DNA of 62,011 nucleotides from Neoconidiobolus thromboides FSU 785 (GCA_025603075.1 MU626382.1:1-62011), one strand, 5' to 3'; shown: positions 35,847-48,706, numbered from the stretch's first letter. The notes: a model not told the origin generated them from the letters alone. Made by a program: numbers and translations.

Positions 35847-35953
35847 ATATAGGAGTGTTTTTTTTGATTTCATTATTTTTTTTCCATTTTTTAAGTGCTA
35901 TTTAAGTGAAAAAACTTACTAGTAAAATTAAACGAGAAAACACATCCCCATAT
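35847..35953 (-). mobile_element. foldback MITE copy 16, B-like
   Basis: Reverse copy beginning ATATAGGAGTGT (B-type end) and ending CACATCCCCATAT, 117 bp after the stop of the secreted-protein gene. Confidence 0.8.
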
Positions 35954-36722
35954 TGAGTAGATTGAATTAAATACTACTTTTTTTGTATTTTAAAATCATT
36001 ATTGGGATCTTGTATTTTTTTGTTCACTGCTTTTAAACTATACTTATATATATATTGAATATCTGCTATTACATTTTGTTTATAGAATAGAATTATAAAG
36101 ACGGTTTTATTTCATATTACAATAAATTTAAAAAGTCTATCTGATTTTTTTAATTGAAGTTGAAACAGTAATATAAATAAACAATCTTTTATTATCTATT
36201 AAAGAATAATGCTTTTTTTTTAAGTGTTACTACTTTTAAATTATTTTTATATATAATAAAAATTATTATCAAATTATATAATAGTTATATTATAATAATC
36301 AAAAATATTTTTAAACTTTAATTAGAAAATAGCAAAACAATATAGATTATAACTTTTATAGGACTTCAAACTAGGTATTGAATCAAGTTAAAGATTTAAA
36401 AGCTTCCTCTATCAAAACTACAACAATAGACAATAACAAGGATTTTCAATAATGTTTATAACAAACTGTAACCACTTTCAAAAACAATGCATTATTACTA
36501 TCTTAAAGAATAGTAATATCTCCTTTTTTTATAAGGTGAATAAACTGCCGTTATTAATTCTTTAATAAAAAAATATATCAAGATTTATTATAAAGCATAG
36601 CAAAAATACAAAAAAGACAAACGATTTATTACGTTTTTAAATAGTGTAATATTACTTTATCTTATCAGTTTGAGTGTTATAGTTATTCCAAAAAGTCAAT
36701 ACTTATTGCTACTAAAAACCGA

Positions 36723-36723
36723 G

Positions 36724-36780
<57 letters not shown>
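36723..36780. repeat. (AAT)n microsatellite
   Basis: About 19 uninterrupted trinucleotide units in intergenic DNA. Confidence 0.95.
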
Positions 36781-36950
36781 TATCCACTTAATATTACTTT
36801 AAACAAAAACTGGTACAATTTCAATTATACAACTTTAGATAAAGAACCGAATAGTAACAAAATTTCACTTTCAACCAACTTTAACACATGATTGTATCTA
36901 GTACTGAAAAATTACAATTGATAGGTTTATTTAAGAATTAATTAGTTAAC

Positions 36951-37054
36951 AAATGGGGATGAATATTTGCTTCAATTTATTGTTCCTTATTTATCTGACA
37001 TAAAATTTTAAAAATTATACTAATAAATTCTTAAAATAAAAAACACTTTCATAT
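36951..37054 (-). mobile_element. foldback MITE copy 17, degenerate
   Basis: Ends AAATGGGGATG and CACTTTCATAT are recognisable; the middle has drifted. Confidence 0.6.
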
Positions 37055-37366
37055 AAAAATTTTAAAAATTTATAAAAATAGTCAAAATTAAGGTTAATAA
37101 ATTAGAATATCTGGAAACAAGAAGATTACTAAATTAGTGAATAACAATAATAATCAATAATAAAAAATGAAATTGTAAAGTTACTATGTTCTTAACAGGA
37201 ACAATAAATTATTTTATTAGTTGAATATGTGAGTCCATTTTTGGTTTTTCTTTGTTATAAACTTCACTTATTCAATAATTAATAAAACATAGTTAAAAAA
37301 AAGTTCAATAATAAACATAACAACATTAATTAAAAATAACACTTAAAATAATTCATATCATTTATC

Positions 37367-39040
37367 ATGTTTCAACTATTAATTACTTTAATTTCAATAG
37401 TTCAATATGTGTATTCCATTACTTTATCCGATATCAATCGAGTATCTAGCGTATCCAATGGCACTCAACTTTTTTACATCGATTCTTCAAGTCCTAATCC
37501 ATCTCAACAATTTCCTGAATCCATTATCAATTACAATGTATGGGATTTCAATTCACAATCTCAATTCCAAACAATTCCCACCACTGATAGTAAATTTGTA
37601 TCTAATACTGTCTTCTATTATAAATCTCAATTCTGTTTATTAACTGAATTAATTACAATTAATTGCTATTATCCTGATCAAAATAAGATGATAAAACAAA
37701 GATTACAACCTACAACTTCATTGGATAATAAATCCTTTTATTTATCAGGTCATACTATTACTCAATTAAAAGATAGTAGTTATATTATTATTGGGGGTAT
37801 GTTAACTCCTCCTTACAATAGTGGTACTCTTAAACCTAAAGCTTCAAGTTCAATTTTTCGATTAACTGAAGATAGGTCTTTATCTGTTGTTGAATATTCA
37901 TTGTCAAAATTTGGGTTTAATACTTTAATTGGCCATACTACTCATGTAATTAACAATCAATTATATATTATTGGTGGTGCAGATCCCACTAATGGAAATA
38001 AAGTTAATAATCAAATTCTAATTTTTAATCTTAATAATGGGGATTCAGAGACTATTAAAGGACTCCCTGTTGTATATCATGATTCTTTTGGTAAGTTATA
38101 ATTTAGTTTAATTTAATTGATTATAATTTATTAATTTCAATTTATAGTAAAAGATAACCAAATTTACATTCTTGGAGGTTATAATGCTAATTCCTCTGAT
38201 AATATCAATGATAATAATGTTATCCCCTCAAAGTCTGTTTACACTTTTAACCCTAATACTAATGAACTTAAAAAAAGTTCTCAAGATTTACCATATCGTT
38301 TATTAGGGTTTACAACAGCTATTAAAGACAATCAATGTTATTTAATAGGGGGTTATAGTTATTCTGAAGAGGAATCAAAATTGACTAGTTTCTTAAAAAT
38401 GTTAATATTAGATTTAAAAGATACTGATATTTCTGTTCATGATGAATTGGCTTTAAATCAATTTAATAAAAATCAATTTTTATCCGTTAATACTAATAGC
38501 CCAACTGATAATAATAACAATAATAATCAATCTAGTGGAGGTAGTAATTTAGGTAACTTAAAATAATATTATTTTAATTATAATATTCATTCTTTATTAT
38601 TATTATTAGGTGCCATTATCGGTGGTACTATTGGTGGTTTATTTGCTTTATTTATTATTATCTTCATTATTGTTTATTATTTACGCAAGAAGAGACGTCA
38701 AGAAGCCTATGAAAAAAGAAAAGCTGCTGTAAGAGCTGCTAGATTAGCCAAGAATCCTCATGATTCGGTAAAACCTATGTTAGCTAAACATAAAAATCCA
38801 AGTTTACCAATAATAAGTAAAAAATCTTTGGATCGTAGAAATTCTAATGCTTCTGTTTTATCAGCTGAAGAAGAGAGTGATATTATAATGGATGAAAGTA
38901 AAACGATTCCTGATAGAATTCAATATAAATCTACAGTTCTATCTTCTAGTGAATTTCCAACTGATCATTCAAAGCATGAGGCTGTTAAAGTTAACCATGG
39001 TTCGACTATATTATCTGCTAATTCAGATAGGTTAAATTAA
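37367..39040 (+). CDS. kelch-like single-pass membrane protein C, 3 exons
   Basis: Exons 37367-38090, 38148-38552 and 38610-39040 with 57 bp introns; phases agree, 519 aa. A signal peptide (MFQLLITLISIVQYVYS) is followed by a beta-propeller region with kelch strands (YIIIGGML, LYIIGGAD, IYILGGYN, CYLIGGYS), an Asn/Ser/Gly linker, one membrane helix (GGTIGGLFALFIIIFIIVYY) and a ~110-residue cytoplasmic tail that starts RKKRRQEAYEKRK and is Ser/Lys/Asp-rich. A well-formed version of the same architecture as A and B, with less extreme codon use. A surface beta-propeller with a signalling-competent tail is plausible; substrate or ligand unknown. Confidence 0.85.
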
Positions 39041-39375
39041 TAATAAATTGATTTATCGTATGTTATAATTCATCAGTTTTATTTTTTTGATACAAAGAAT
39101 ATTAAACGGCTATGTTTCTTAGTAACAAAATTACCCTTATTTATGATATCAATTCTTTTAGGTTACTGCACTGGCTCCCTTACCTATTTCTTAACTTTTC
39201 CAATTTATCTTCTTATTTTGAATCTTTAAAATCTTAGATGTCTTTTAATAAATCATATTGGTGTTTCAAAATGATTAATATAAAATATTTAATTTAAAGT
39301 AATAAAAAGAATAAAATGATGAATTAAGCTTATTAACAGGCTTTTTTAATAAAATAAGAATTTTCAACGCAATAA
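39041..39375. other. 3' intergenic spacer between convergent genes
   Basis: Gene C and G6PD converge here; only 3' UTR-like AT-rich sequence is seen. Confidence 0.5.
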
Positions 39376-40992
39376 TTATAATTTTCCTTGCTGAGTTTTA
39401 ACCTCTTTCCAATCGTATTTTTGACTATTACGCTTATAGCCATTCTTTTCAATGAATTCACTAAGTTCTTTAGGTCCACGTGTACCATAAGCATAAGGTT
39501 TGGATACAATCTTTTTAGCATCAATTTCATGTAAGATAGGTGTAAAGATTCTCCAAGCAGCATCCAACTCATCATTTCTAACGAAATTGGAGTGATTGTC
39601 ATTAAGTACATCTAAAATAAGGGCCTCATAAGCATCAGGGATACGTTGGTTAGGAAATCTTTCTTTATAAGTTAAATCAAGCTCTGAGATAACGGTCTTC
39701 ATTTCTAAACCTGGTAATTTGTTTTGGTATTTAACATAAACAGACTCATTTGGTTGAAGACGAATAACCAATTCATTTCTAGAAACATCTGGGAAAATGT
39801 TTCCTGGTACTTCTCTAAATTGAATACGAACTTCTACTTTATGTTCGTCCAAAGCTAATAATAGATTAATTATTTGAAACATTACTTTGTCTTGCTTAAA
39901 TTACCTTTTCCACTTTTGATGATAAATGGTACTCCTGACCAACGTTCATTATCAATGTGGAGAGAAGTAGCTGCAAAGGTAGGTGCATTAGAGTCTTTAT
40001 CAACGCCAGAATCATCTTTATATCCTGGTTTACTACCATCTTCTGATTTAACATATTGTCCAATTAATACTTGATCAGCAGTAAGTGGCTTAATAGCACG
40101 AAGTACTTTGACCTTTTCATCACGTACATGTTCAGCATCTAATGAGATTGGTTTTTCCATAGCAATATAACATAATACTTGAATAAGATGGTTTTGAATG
40201 ACGTCACGAATGATACCAAATTCATCAAAATAACCACCACGTCCTTCAGTACCAAATGGCTCTTTAAAAGTAATTTGTACATTATCAATAAATGTACGAT
40301 TCCATGCAGCAGAAAAGAATACATTAGCAAATCTTAATGGTAAGATATTTTTTACCATTTCCTTACCAAGGTAATGATCAATACGGTAAATCTAGTTAAA
40401 TTTATAAACAACTAATGAGGAGTTAATAGATTATATTTTACCTCATCTTCTTTCCATAAACTAGATAATTGCTTACCAAGCTCTAAAGAAGACTCTGTAT
40501 CCATACCAAAAGGCTTTTCAACAATAAGACGTACTTTACCATTATCAGTATAGCAGTTATGTTTAAGGCCTTTACCTACTTGACCATAGACAGATGGGGG
40601 TAAAGCAAGGTAAAAGATTCTACGCTTATCTTTTGAATCTTTTTCAAAATCTTCCATTTCTTTAGTTAATTTTTTAAAGTCTTCGTCTTTATCGTAACTT
40701 CCTTTTACATAATGACATAAATCTAAAAACTTCTGAACTTTTTCTTTATCATCGCCTAACTTTTCACTAATTCTTTTATGAAATTCTTCGCGACTCATAT
40801 CTGAACGGGCATACCCAAAAATTTTGGTATTCTCTGGCATATAATCATGTTTAAATACACCAAATAAAGCTGGGAAGGTTTTCTTTTTTGCTAAATCACC
40901 ACTAGCTCCCAATACTAATTTTATTCTTATTAAATATACAGATGAATAAAATAAAGGATAGTCTTACCAACAATAACATTTGACGCAACCAT
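39376..40992 (-). CDS. ZWF1: glucose-6-phosphate 1-dehydrogenase, 4 exons
   Basis: Oxidises glucose 6-phosphate to 6-phosphogluconolactone with NADP+, the entry step of the oxidative pentose phosphate pathway, in the cytosol. Exons 40968-40992, 40442-40914, 39905-40391 and 39376-39854, with introns of 53, 50 and 50 bp; all phases fit and give 487 aa, close to yeast Zwf1 (about 505). The first exon encodes only MVASNVIV. Motifs in order are the coenzyme loop [30 protein letters not shown], the active-site [47 protein letters not shown] and C-terminal [23 protein letters not shown] (motif split here only by my description, continuous in the protein). It supplies NADPH, which also serves quinone reductases such as those at 3-13 kb, though no linkage is implied. 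Confidence 0.96.
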
Positions 40993-42076
40993 TTTGATAT
41001 TCAAAAATTTACAAGAGTTAAAAAAAATAGTTATTAATAAAAAAAACGTATCAGTATTTATATTCGTGTTTTTAAATGCTATTTTTGCTTTATAATCATC
41101 ATTATTAAAAATTTAAAGTTTTAATAGCGATTTTACTATTTTTAGAAAAGGATGAATTATCATTACATACTAATATTTACCAATAAAATTCGAACTTTGA
41201 TATCGGATTGCAATATAAAGCGCATTTAATTGGTTCTGTTCACTAAAAATATTAGATAAGTTTTTTAGTGTACGTCATTAATTTTTTTAAATTTTATCAT
41301 GATTAGTAAGCTGTTATTATGTTTCTCGAACATTTATAATATAAATCAATTCTTGTAAACTAATAGTATATTGTACAAAATAAAATGGCTTCATTTTAGT
41401 CTTTATTTCTCTCTCAAGGTTTGTTACTAGACTAATTTTTTATAAGCTTTGAAAATTAGTTCTTTTATATCTCAATCGGTTAAATCGATTTATCAGTTTT
41501 TCCTATTATAAGTCCGCTTTCCAGTTTTTCCTAAATTCCTAAATTTATGTTTTTCTCAAATTTTGTTTATTAAAATAGGACTGTATGAATTTTTATTGAA
41601 TGAACTGGATCTACCCAAAAAAAAAATCAAAATTGGGTTACAAAAATCTGACCTGATCTGCCCAAAAAATAGAAAGAAATTAATTGCTTTGATTTAACGA
41701 TGATACCACTATTATTGAAGTTATTAGGAGAAAGATGAATTAATCCAAATCAGAATACTGAGCAAGAGTTGATCAGTTTTATTTAACGAAATTACCAAAA
41801 GCTGGAATATTTAATATAAGAATATAAAATAGATAGAATAATATATTAATGTTCTCATCAGCTTGAAATCGCCTTTAAAATTCCACCAATAGATTATAAC
41901 AACCACTACTTTCACATGACAGAAGAACCAATTTAAAGTTAAACTTTGAAATGGGAGAAGTTTTGGTTTTAAAGTTAACTTTATTTCACTTTTGTGTTTT
42001 ATTTTTTCAATTTAGAATCAACTCTATTTTTTATTATCAATTAATCAACCTAATTTAACAACTAAACTAACATACA
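40993..42076. other. intergenic stretch, promoter side of G6PD
   Basis: No repeat copy or coding frame recognised. The bases just ahead of 42077 are pyrimidine-rich then A/C-rich, like the leaders of other genes here. Confidence 0.4.
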
Positions 42077-42430
42077 ATGCGTTCAAGGAGCTACTATAAT
42101 TTATGGCAAAGCAACTTAATGACACAAACCTTATTATGTTCTATCTTTTATTTAATATTATCCTATCAGAACAATCATTATGATAATAATAAGATGTATC
42201 AATTAATCAGTTTACTATCCGTTGGTTTAAGTTTATTTTTAAGTGAATATAAGCTTTGGTTTGTAAATAGTAATGTTAAACTCTACCCCTGGTTGTTTTT
42301 ATTTTTATCTCAATTTTGGTTGATTATCAACCTGGACTTATCGAATCAGATATTTACTATAGCAGATTTATTCTTGTTTCTGACTTCTATAGGAATTACT
42401 TTTTCTTGTTTCTTTGCCGTCCTATGCTAA
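42077..42430 (+). CDS. small four-helix membrane protein, hypothetical
   Basis: 117 aa, single exon. Four hydrophobic segments at about 15-31, 42-60, 68-88 and 92-117 (LCSIFYLILSY, LISLLSVGLSLFLSEY, YPWLFLFLSQFWLII, ADLFLFLTSIGITFSCFF). The protein stops right at the end of the last segment, so it may be short of a tail or an exon may be missing. The leader (CTAATTTAACAACTAAACTA) resembles those of the believed genes. No family recognised; a chance frame cannot be excluded. Confidence 0.5.
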   Translation: MRSRSYYNLWQSNLMTQTLLCSIFYLILSYQNNHYDNNKMYQLISLLSVGLSLFLSEYKLWFVNSNVKLYPWLFLFLSQFWLIINLDLSNQIFTIADLFLFLTSIGITFSCFFAVLC

Positions 42431-43129
42431 CTTACTAGTTGATGAGACCACTACCTCCTTTTACCCTCTCTTTATTCTCCTTTATTACTAAGTGTATTTT
42501 TTTGATATCGATCTTTATCGTCTAATTATTCCTCTTTTTCTTGGTTTTTAAATATTAAATCTAACTTGCCCATATATATAAATATACTTAATTTTATACC
42601 ATTTTTAGTTTATTATTTAACTATCAATTAATTTTATTTGTTTATTATAAAGTTTTGTTATATGGGATCTAATCATAATAAAGTCATTTTTATTTAATTG
42701 GTGAATTTTTTTAGTGTGTGAAGGTTTTTTTCAGATTTAAATTAAAAGATAAATATTAACTTCATCAGTAATAATCATTTTTATCAACCTAATACACTTT
42801 ATTATAGTTTGAACCGTTGATATTTACTAATGTTGTTAATACGTCAATTTCTTTTATTGAAATTTAACTAATATTTAGATTAACAATATTAAAACCTATT
42901 AGCAAATACCTAATCTGGGTTATTTTAACTGATATATTTCTCATAACTTCTGATAATAAGTAAATTACTTAAAGTGAACTAGACTAAGTATATTTTAACA
43001 TCCAGAGAATGGCCTTCGACTAAAATTTTACTTATAAACGCTTGTAAAGAGTTTCATTAAAAGTCGTTTTTAAACCTAAGGGTGCAATCCTAATTTAAAA
43101 ACATAACTCCCTAGTCTTATGGAACTACT

Positions 43130-43236
43130 ATATAGGGATGTTTTTTTTGATTTTATTACTTTTTCCATCCTTTAAGCACTATTTGAGTGGAAATTTTATT
43201 AGTAAAATTCTTAAACATAAAAATACATCACTATAC
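43130..43236 (-). mobile_element. foldback MITE copy 18
   Basis: Reverse copy ATATAGGGATGT ... TACATCACTATAC. Confidence 0.82.
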
Positions 43237-43394
43237 ATAAAGCTAGCTGTTTTTTTGATATTGCATGATAGTTTACTTATTTTATAATATTGCACTTTTA
43301 ATATCTTTCAGTTCTTTTAAAATCCATAGCTTATATTCCCTGTTTATTATAATGAGATATTCTATAGCAATATAATATGGGATTTGTTAGAAAA

Positions 43395-43501
43395 ATATGG
43401 GGATGTCTTTTTTGGCTTCATCATTTTTTCCATCTTTTAAGCACTATTTGAGTGGAAAAATTGTTAGTGAAATTCTTAAACACAAAAATACATTCCCATA
43501 T
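43395..43501 (-). mobile_element. foldback MITE copy 19
   Basis: Reverse copy close to consensus, ATATGGGGATGT ... TACATTCCCATAT; 158 bp after copy 18 in the same orientation. Confidence 0.87.
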
Positions 43502-44984
43502 AAATATGAATTTATTGAGACGTCCAACTAAGGTTTAAATATAGATCATGTCGCCTCTTATTATCCTTCAAAAAAACTTAATACCTTACAGTATCCACTA
43601 TCTCTGCCATATTAGTATTTATCATGATATTATTTATGATTTTATATGTAAGTACTATCTACATATCAAACATTACAACTAAATATTTCAGCTATCTACG
43701 GCTACAAGTTAATAGGTAGTGTATCCCTATGACTATAGATGGGTATGGGGGTTTATAATATCTGGCTTCATATTAGTCACTTATGAAGATTACCATTTCA
43801 AAATATAGCTAGTACAATAAATACATTTCTTGATTGGTCTGCCTTACTTTATAAGTTATTTTATGTTTGTTTTAATGTATTAACTGTAGTTGAATTACAA
43901 CTCGTGTTTATTCACAATAAAACAATTACCAAAAAGATTGAAGCTGACTCTTCATATACCTATTATGGCATTAGTTCAAAAGAAAGCGATATTTTAGATT
44001 AATGGGTTATGATTAACTCCCTATTAGCAGAAGTTTTAATTTTTGTTGCCTTTTTTTTGCGACTCTTATATTTATAATGCTATTAAAATAACTTGTTTGC
44101 GAACTATGAGTAACTGATTTAAAGTGAAAAATGAGGATAAGGATGTATATGCTTACACCTGTATTATTATAGCTTTTTTAGATAATTTAAAAGTCTCAGC
44201 GTTAGCAAAATCTCGGTGGAGTTGAGTATCTTTTCGTTGTGTCGATATTGTTGTCAATAATGTTGTTGTTGAAAATCAACTTTTAATTAAAGTGTTACTA
44301 TTATTTAGCATTGTATAATAAATGCTAAATTGATAGCGTTACTTTATTAGTTTATCTATGCAATTTCATGTACCATTTTTGCCAATACAATATAAGCTAT
44401 TAAGCTGCTTTTTAATGATTTTTATTCTTAATACCACCTTTTAGATATATAGGTCACTAAGTTTAGTGGTAGAGCTTTTGAAGTCAATTGCATCAATAAA
44501 GCCTTTCTTAAAGCTTCAAATAGTAAGCCAGGTGATAAAAAGGTTTCAATGAATATCAAATTCAGTGATAGACAAAAATGATTAAAACCATCCAAATGGG
44601 ACTTAAGATTGGATTTTGATTGTAGGATTAGTAGCTTTTACTCTAATAGACCATTTAATCTACATATACTACTATTCAGAGCGAACCTTTTGAATCTATA
44701 TGTTTACAATAAAAACAAGTCACAGTTTACATTATCATTGATATTTATATTAGGATAGCCAGTATTCAAAATTTATATACTCCCTTCTAAATCATAGTGA
44801 CCCAAAGAGAAAGTAACGAATTAAATCAAAAAAGGAAAAGCTGGTTGAAAATCTATGAAAAAATACAATTTGGGGGTTTTAGACAGAGAGATAAGGGGAT
44901 CCGACTACTTAACTCCTCCATATGACTTGGAAGCGAGAGTCAATGCCAATTTGCATGTTTTGGATATATTGAATTTTGTCTTAA

Positions 44985-45090
44985 ACATGGGGGATGTATT
45001 TTTTCGCTTAAGAATTTTGCTAACAATCTTTCCACTAAAATAGCGCTTAAAAATGAAAAAGTAATGAAGACAAAAAAAACATCACCACAT
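44985..45090 (+). mobile_element. foldback MITE copy 20
   Basis: Forward copy with ACATGGGGGATGT and ACATCACCACAT ends, so flanked by CA/TG rather than TA. Confidence 0.8.
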
Positions 45091-45658
45091 AGCTTGTTAA
45101 CTTTTTTAAATTTCAATTATTTTCAAGTATTTTAATATAATTTAATAAAATAAATCTCGTGTTGTTTGAAAATTGTTAAACTATCATATTTATGGAGTGG
45201 ATTAGTTCCTTGCTATAGAAGTCAGAGAGCTATAAACATAATGAAGTATGTGGACTGGGAAGGATGAGAACAATATAAGAACTCAAATCAAAGCATAAAT
45301 TAGTGCTCTAAAAATAATAGAATATAAAAAAGTATGTATATTAGAAGGTACAAATATTTATAGTAAAGAAAATAATAACTATGAATCATGAGCATTTTAA
45401 TTGATATAATGTGAAAAGTATTAACATTTTTTACCTCTATTGCTTATATTAATATGAGATGAGGTTTCAATCACAATTCAAAATTCATAGAGTATTTTAA
45501 TATTGTTAGTATTCAACAGCAGTGGAGCTAAGCCTTTTTTGATGTCGCCTTATTTGAGAAATAGGGATAACTTATTTTAAACTTTACAATAACTTTAATG
45601 GTAGTTTAGTACGTGTTTTTTGTTTAATATTTATGATCCTAAGTATTTTGCAATATTT

Positions 45659-45761
45659 ATATGAGAATGTATTTTTTGTTTAAGAGTTTTGCTAATAATC
45701 TTTTCGCTCAAATAGGGCTTAAAAATGGAAGAAGTGATGGAGCCAAAAAACATCTCTATAT
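45659..45761 (+). mobile_element. foldback MITE copy 21
   Basis: Forward copy ATATGAGAATGT ... ACATCTCTATAT. Confidence 0.8.
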
Positions 45762-46079
45762 CATTTCCCGGTTATCCTTTAATATCGTTATATGCTATTG
45801 ATACAACTAATTCAATAATAAGTTATATAAATCAAGTTTATGGTAATTTTGATTAAATCATCTTTAGAACATTAAGTGTATACCTTTAGCTAAAATCCCA
45901 AAGTTGTTGTGTATTAATTATTTGTTTATTTTTATGTCTGAGCTTTACATATTTAATTATCAACTTGTATAAAGACATAACTATAGATTACATTTCTTGA
46001 TTTAGAACTACATTCATAAATGCATATAAAACCTATAAATTAATTATGCCTTTTTACATCGCCCTTATCAGTAAAAAGT

Positions 46080-46186
46080 ATATGAGGATGTTTTTTTGGC
46101 TTCATTATTTTTTCCACCTTTTAAGCACTATTTGGATGGAAAAATTATTATTAAAATTCTTAAACACAAAAATACATCCCCATATG
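46080..46186 (-). mobile_element. foldback MITE copy 22
   Basis: Reverse copy ATATGAGGATGT ... TACATCCCCATAT; the frame at 46046-46255 is derived from it. Confidence 0.85.
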
Positions 46187-46729
46187 CTAGAGATTGATAT
46201 AACTATAGAAGTAATTCTATTTGAAAGGGTTTATAATCTCTATACACCAATTTAATTAAAGAGAGCAATTAATTTCATAGAGTTAAAGCTTTATAATAGA
46301 AGTAACTTACTTCATTATACATCATTATTTAAACTTATTTTTAGGCGCAAAAACAACCTTTTAGAATGGTTATTTTTATACTTTTGTGCTTTTTTTCTCA
46401 TTTAGATCTATTAAGTATGTAAATAAGGCATATTTTGTAACACAAAACAATTAATTCTCAGATGAATTTATTTCACGATATGTGAAAGGAATATTTTAAA
46501 AAGCCAACCAAGAGGTTGAGGTTTCAATAGCAACTATAATATTTAACCAAGTCTCCTCCCTTCGGTATAGACACCTTGTTAAAAACAATTACTCTATATC
46601 GCTTCATTCAATAGTAATAATGTATTTTAATTTGCTTAATTTATTAAATACATTTACTAAGATTCAACCACTAAAAGGTTAAAAGATGTGGTTTACAGGA
46701 TATTCGTAAAACATATATTGAGGATTATC

Positions 46730-48000
46730 GATTGCTTTGTCTCTACGTATTTACTATGGTGGATTTGGTTTAACCTCTACTTTAATTTTTGTCCTTTTTA
46801 TCGTTGTGTGTATGGGAACTAATCTTGGTCGCTTAAATGCTACATAGTATTTTACGCTTTATGAAAAAATTATTAATGTCCATTAAGGATGATATGGATA
46901 TTGAGGTTGAAGACAGAGCTGGTTATATAATTAATGATAATATAAGGGAATTTGATATTGTTGAATTATTTGTAAGCGAAAAGAGGAACTTTAAGTGATA
47001 CTAAGAAATAGTAAGGAAAGAAAACAAAAAAATCCCCCCATTTGCAACTTGTGGATCGATTTGTGCTTTTAAAATTTATAATGGGGATAGAAAATAAATG
47101 ATTTTGTATACTTTATTTCCTTTTTGATAGTATTTTTTATGGGTGACTATATTCAAATTTCAATTAATTAATATTAAACCATAAATCATCAGACATATAG
47201 TTTCAATGTTATTTATTTCAATACAAAAAATGTAGTCGCTAGCTCCAAACAGTTACTTGAAATCATTGATTTTAATTTTGATGAAGACCCAAGGATATCG
47301 ATTTTTTAGTGGTTATCCTGTTGGATTTAGTATTTATATTTCTATATTACTTTAGGGGGGAGGTAGTTGATTTAACACCAAATATTTTTTCCAATCATTC
47401 GAACAAACTATTGCTTATAAATAATATTAGTTTTAAAGTGAATAAAGGGGAAAATCTGACTATTGTTAGTAACTCTGAAAATAGGAAACCCACTTTAGTT
47501 AAATTGTTAAGCAAATGTTATAGCCCAACATCAGGAGATATTTTTGTTGAGGGAAAAATAACGAATCTCTTGAAAGAGTAGTTAGGTTTTTTTCAGTATT
47601 GATCTCCAAATAATTTGTGCTTCAATTTAAAGTTTACCAATTTATATCGAAAGCCATTCCCTCTTCTCAATGACTCAATCAAATATAATATAAAACATAC
47701 GAGCCTAAATGCCAGTGATTAGGAAACCATGAAGCAGATGGAAAAGCTTATATTCATGAAATGGTTATTAATAAACTTGGAGATTTTGATACAAAAGCTG
47801 AAGGATCAGGTTTAGCTTTATCTGTAGGGGAAATATAAAGATCAGTGCTAGATATTGAATTTCTAATGTTTAAAAAATATGGTAATATACTTATCAGTAG
47901 CTCGTATGCTTTTAAAGAGTTATTTAGCTATCTCATCATTAGATATGTGAGCGAGATATGAGTTTGATTTTGTACATTAATACTACTATTTTAGTATCAC
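46730..48000 (+). pseudogene. decayed ABCB-type half-transporter (Atm1/HMT1-like)
   Basis: Pieces of one ABC transporter lie in order in shifting frames. Near 46,735 the segment LRIYYGGFGLTST and nearby hydrophobic residues look like a membrane helix, then REFDIVELFVSEKRNF aligns with the NFETVKYFNNEKFE element of Atm1/ABCB6-7 proteins. From 47,360 come LLLINNISFKVNKGENLTIV and a ruined Walker A (SNSENRKPT where G-x-x-G-x-G-K-S/T is needed), then KLLSKCYSPTSGDIFVEGKI. Around 47,675 LLNDSIKYNIKH and LNASD match the Q-loop-distal FNDTIxYNI motif; at about 47,740-47,830 AYIHEMVINKLGDFDTKAEG runs into a broken signature (LALSVGEI then stop). Walker B is lost apart from a trace (SSLDM). Stops and frameshifts are many, so it cannot make a working ATPase. 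Parent role would be mitochondrial or vacuolar export. Confidence 0.68.
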
Positions 48001-48706
48001 AGAAAACCTCTTCTAAAAGTTGTTAAAAGATTTAATAAAAAAGAAAACTATAATTAAGTTTCACTTAGGCTTAGAGTCATGAAACACACTGGTTGTATTA
48101 TATGGTAACCAAAACATAATATGATGAGAATTATTGTTACTAACATTCAGTTTGGAGGATAGTAAAATATATAAATAAGGTACCCATGGTAACCTTCCAT
48201 AGCTAAAAAGAGAGAATTATAGGCTTTGAAATAGATACAAGTATTAACAAGTAATATAACAAAAATAAAAAATTGTTGTGTAAAAGTAACTATGCCTTAG
48301 GGTCCATTACATTAATTTGATGTAAGCTTTATAACTATAAGATGGAAAGAAGTTCAAAAATAATGTAAAATTTTCCTTTAATCTAGAGCACCTAAGGTAA
48401 ATTTAAAAAATAGAGCACATAAAAGAACATTGTTTCTTAACTTCTTTGATTAGTTTTATTTTGTCCCTTCGCTTTTAGAATTCTACATAAATAAGCTAGT
48501 TGCTAGCCTTTGGCCTAGTATATATCTTCAAAGGGTTAGGGTAAAAGTTTAATAATATATTATCATAGAATATTTCAATCTTTTTGCATAAATTCGTTCA
48601 ATAAACCAGATTTATTTACAGTAATGAAAGGACATAATATAAAAAATCAAGAATGTGATGTTAAAAATGGGGTGATAATTTATTTATAGATACATATACC
48701 GGCAAT
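48001..48706. other. intergenic stretch, nothing recognised
   Basis: AT-rich; possibly the tail of the ABC remnant at its start, then the 3' side of the 7TM gene. Confidence 0.4.

Larger units (their letters stand above)
35730..37366. other. intergenic stretch with two MITEs and a microsatellite
   Basis: MITEs at 35847 and 36951 and (AAT)n at 36723-36780. The frame at 36670-36891 runs through the microsatellite and is not believed. Confidence 0.5.
42431..46729. other. gene-poor region with five MITEs
   Basis: MITEs at 43130, 43395, 44985, 45659 and 46080. Some stretches between 43,550 and 44,600 on the + strand read as broken hydrophobic coding sequence (for example TITKKIEADSSYTYYG near 43,920) and could be the missing front half of the ABC pseudogene, but this is not demonstrated. 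Confidence 0.4.

Noticed and set aside
36670-36891. 73-codon frame with a poly-isoleucine run
   Set aside because: Runs through an (AAT)n microsatellite.
42439-42480. Possible further exon of the small membrane gene after CTAACTTACTAG
   Set aside because: Branch-point and acceptor-like bases are present, but no matching donor keeps the frame and the following sequence shows no coding signal.
44455-44535. tRNA-like string with TTTAGTGGTAGAGC
   Set aside because: Resembles an A box, but no cloverleaf: acceptor arms do not pair and the B-box-like GCTTCAAATAG is poor. It may be broken coding sequence of the ABC remnant.
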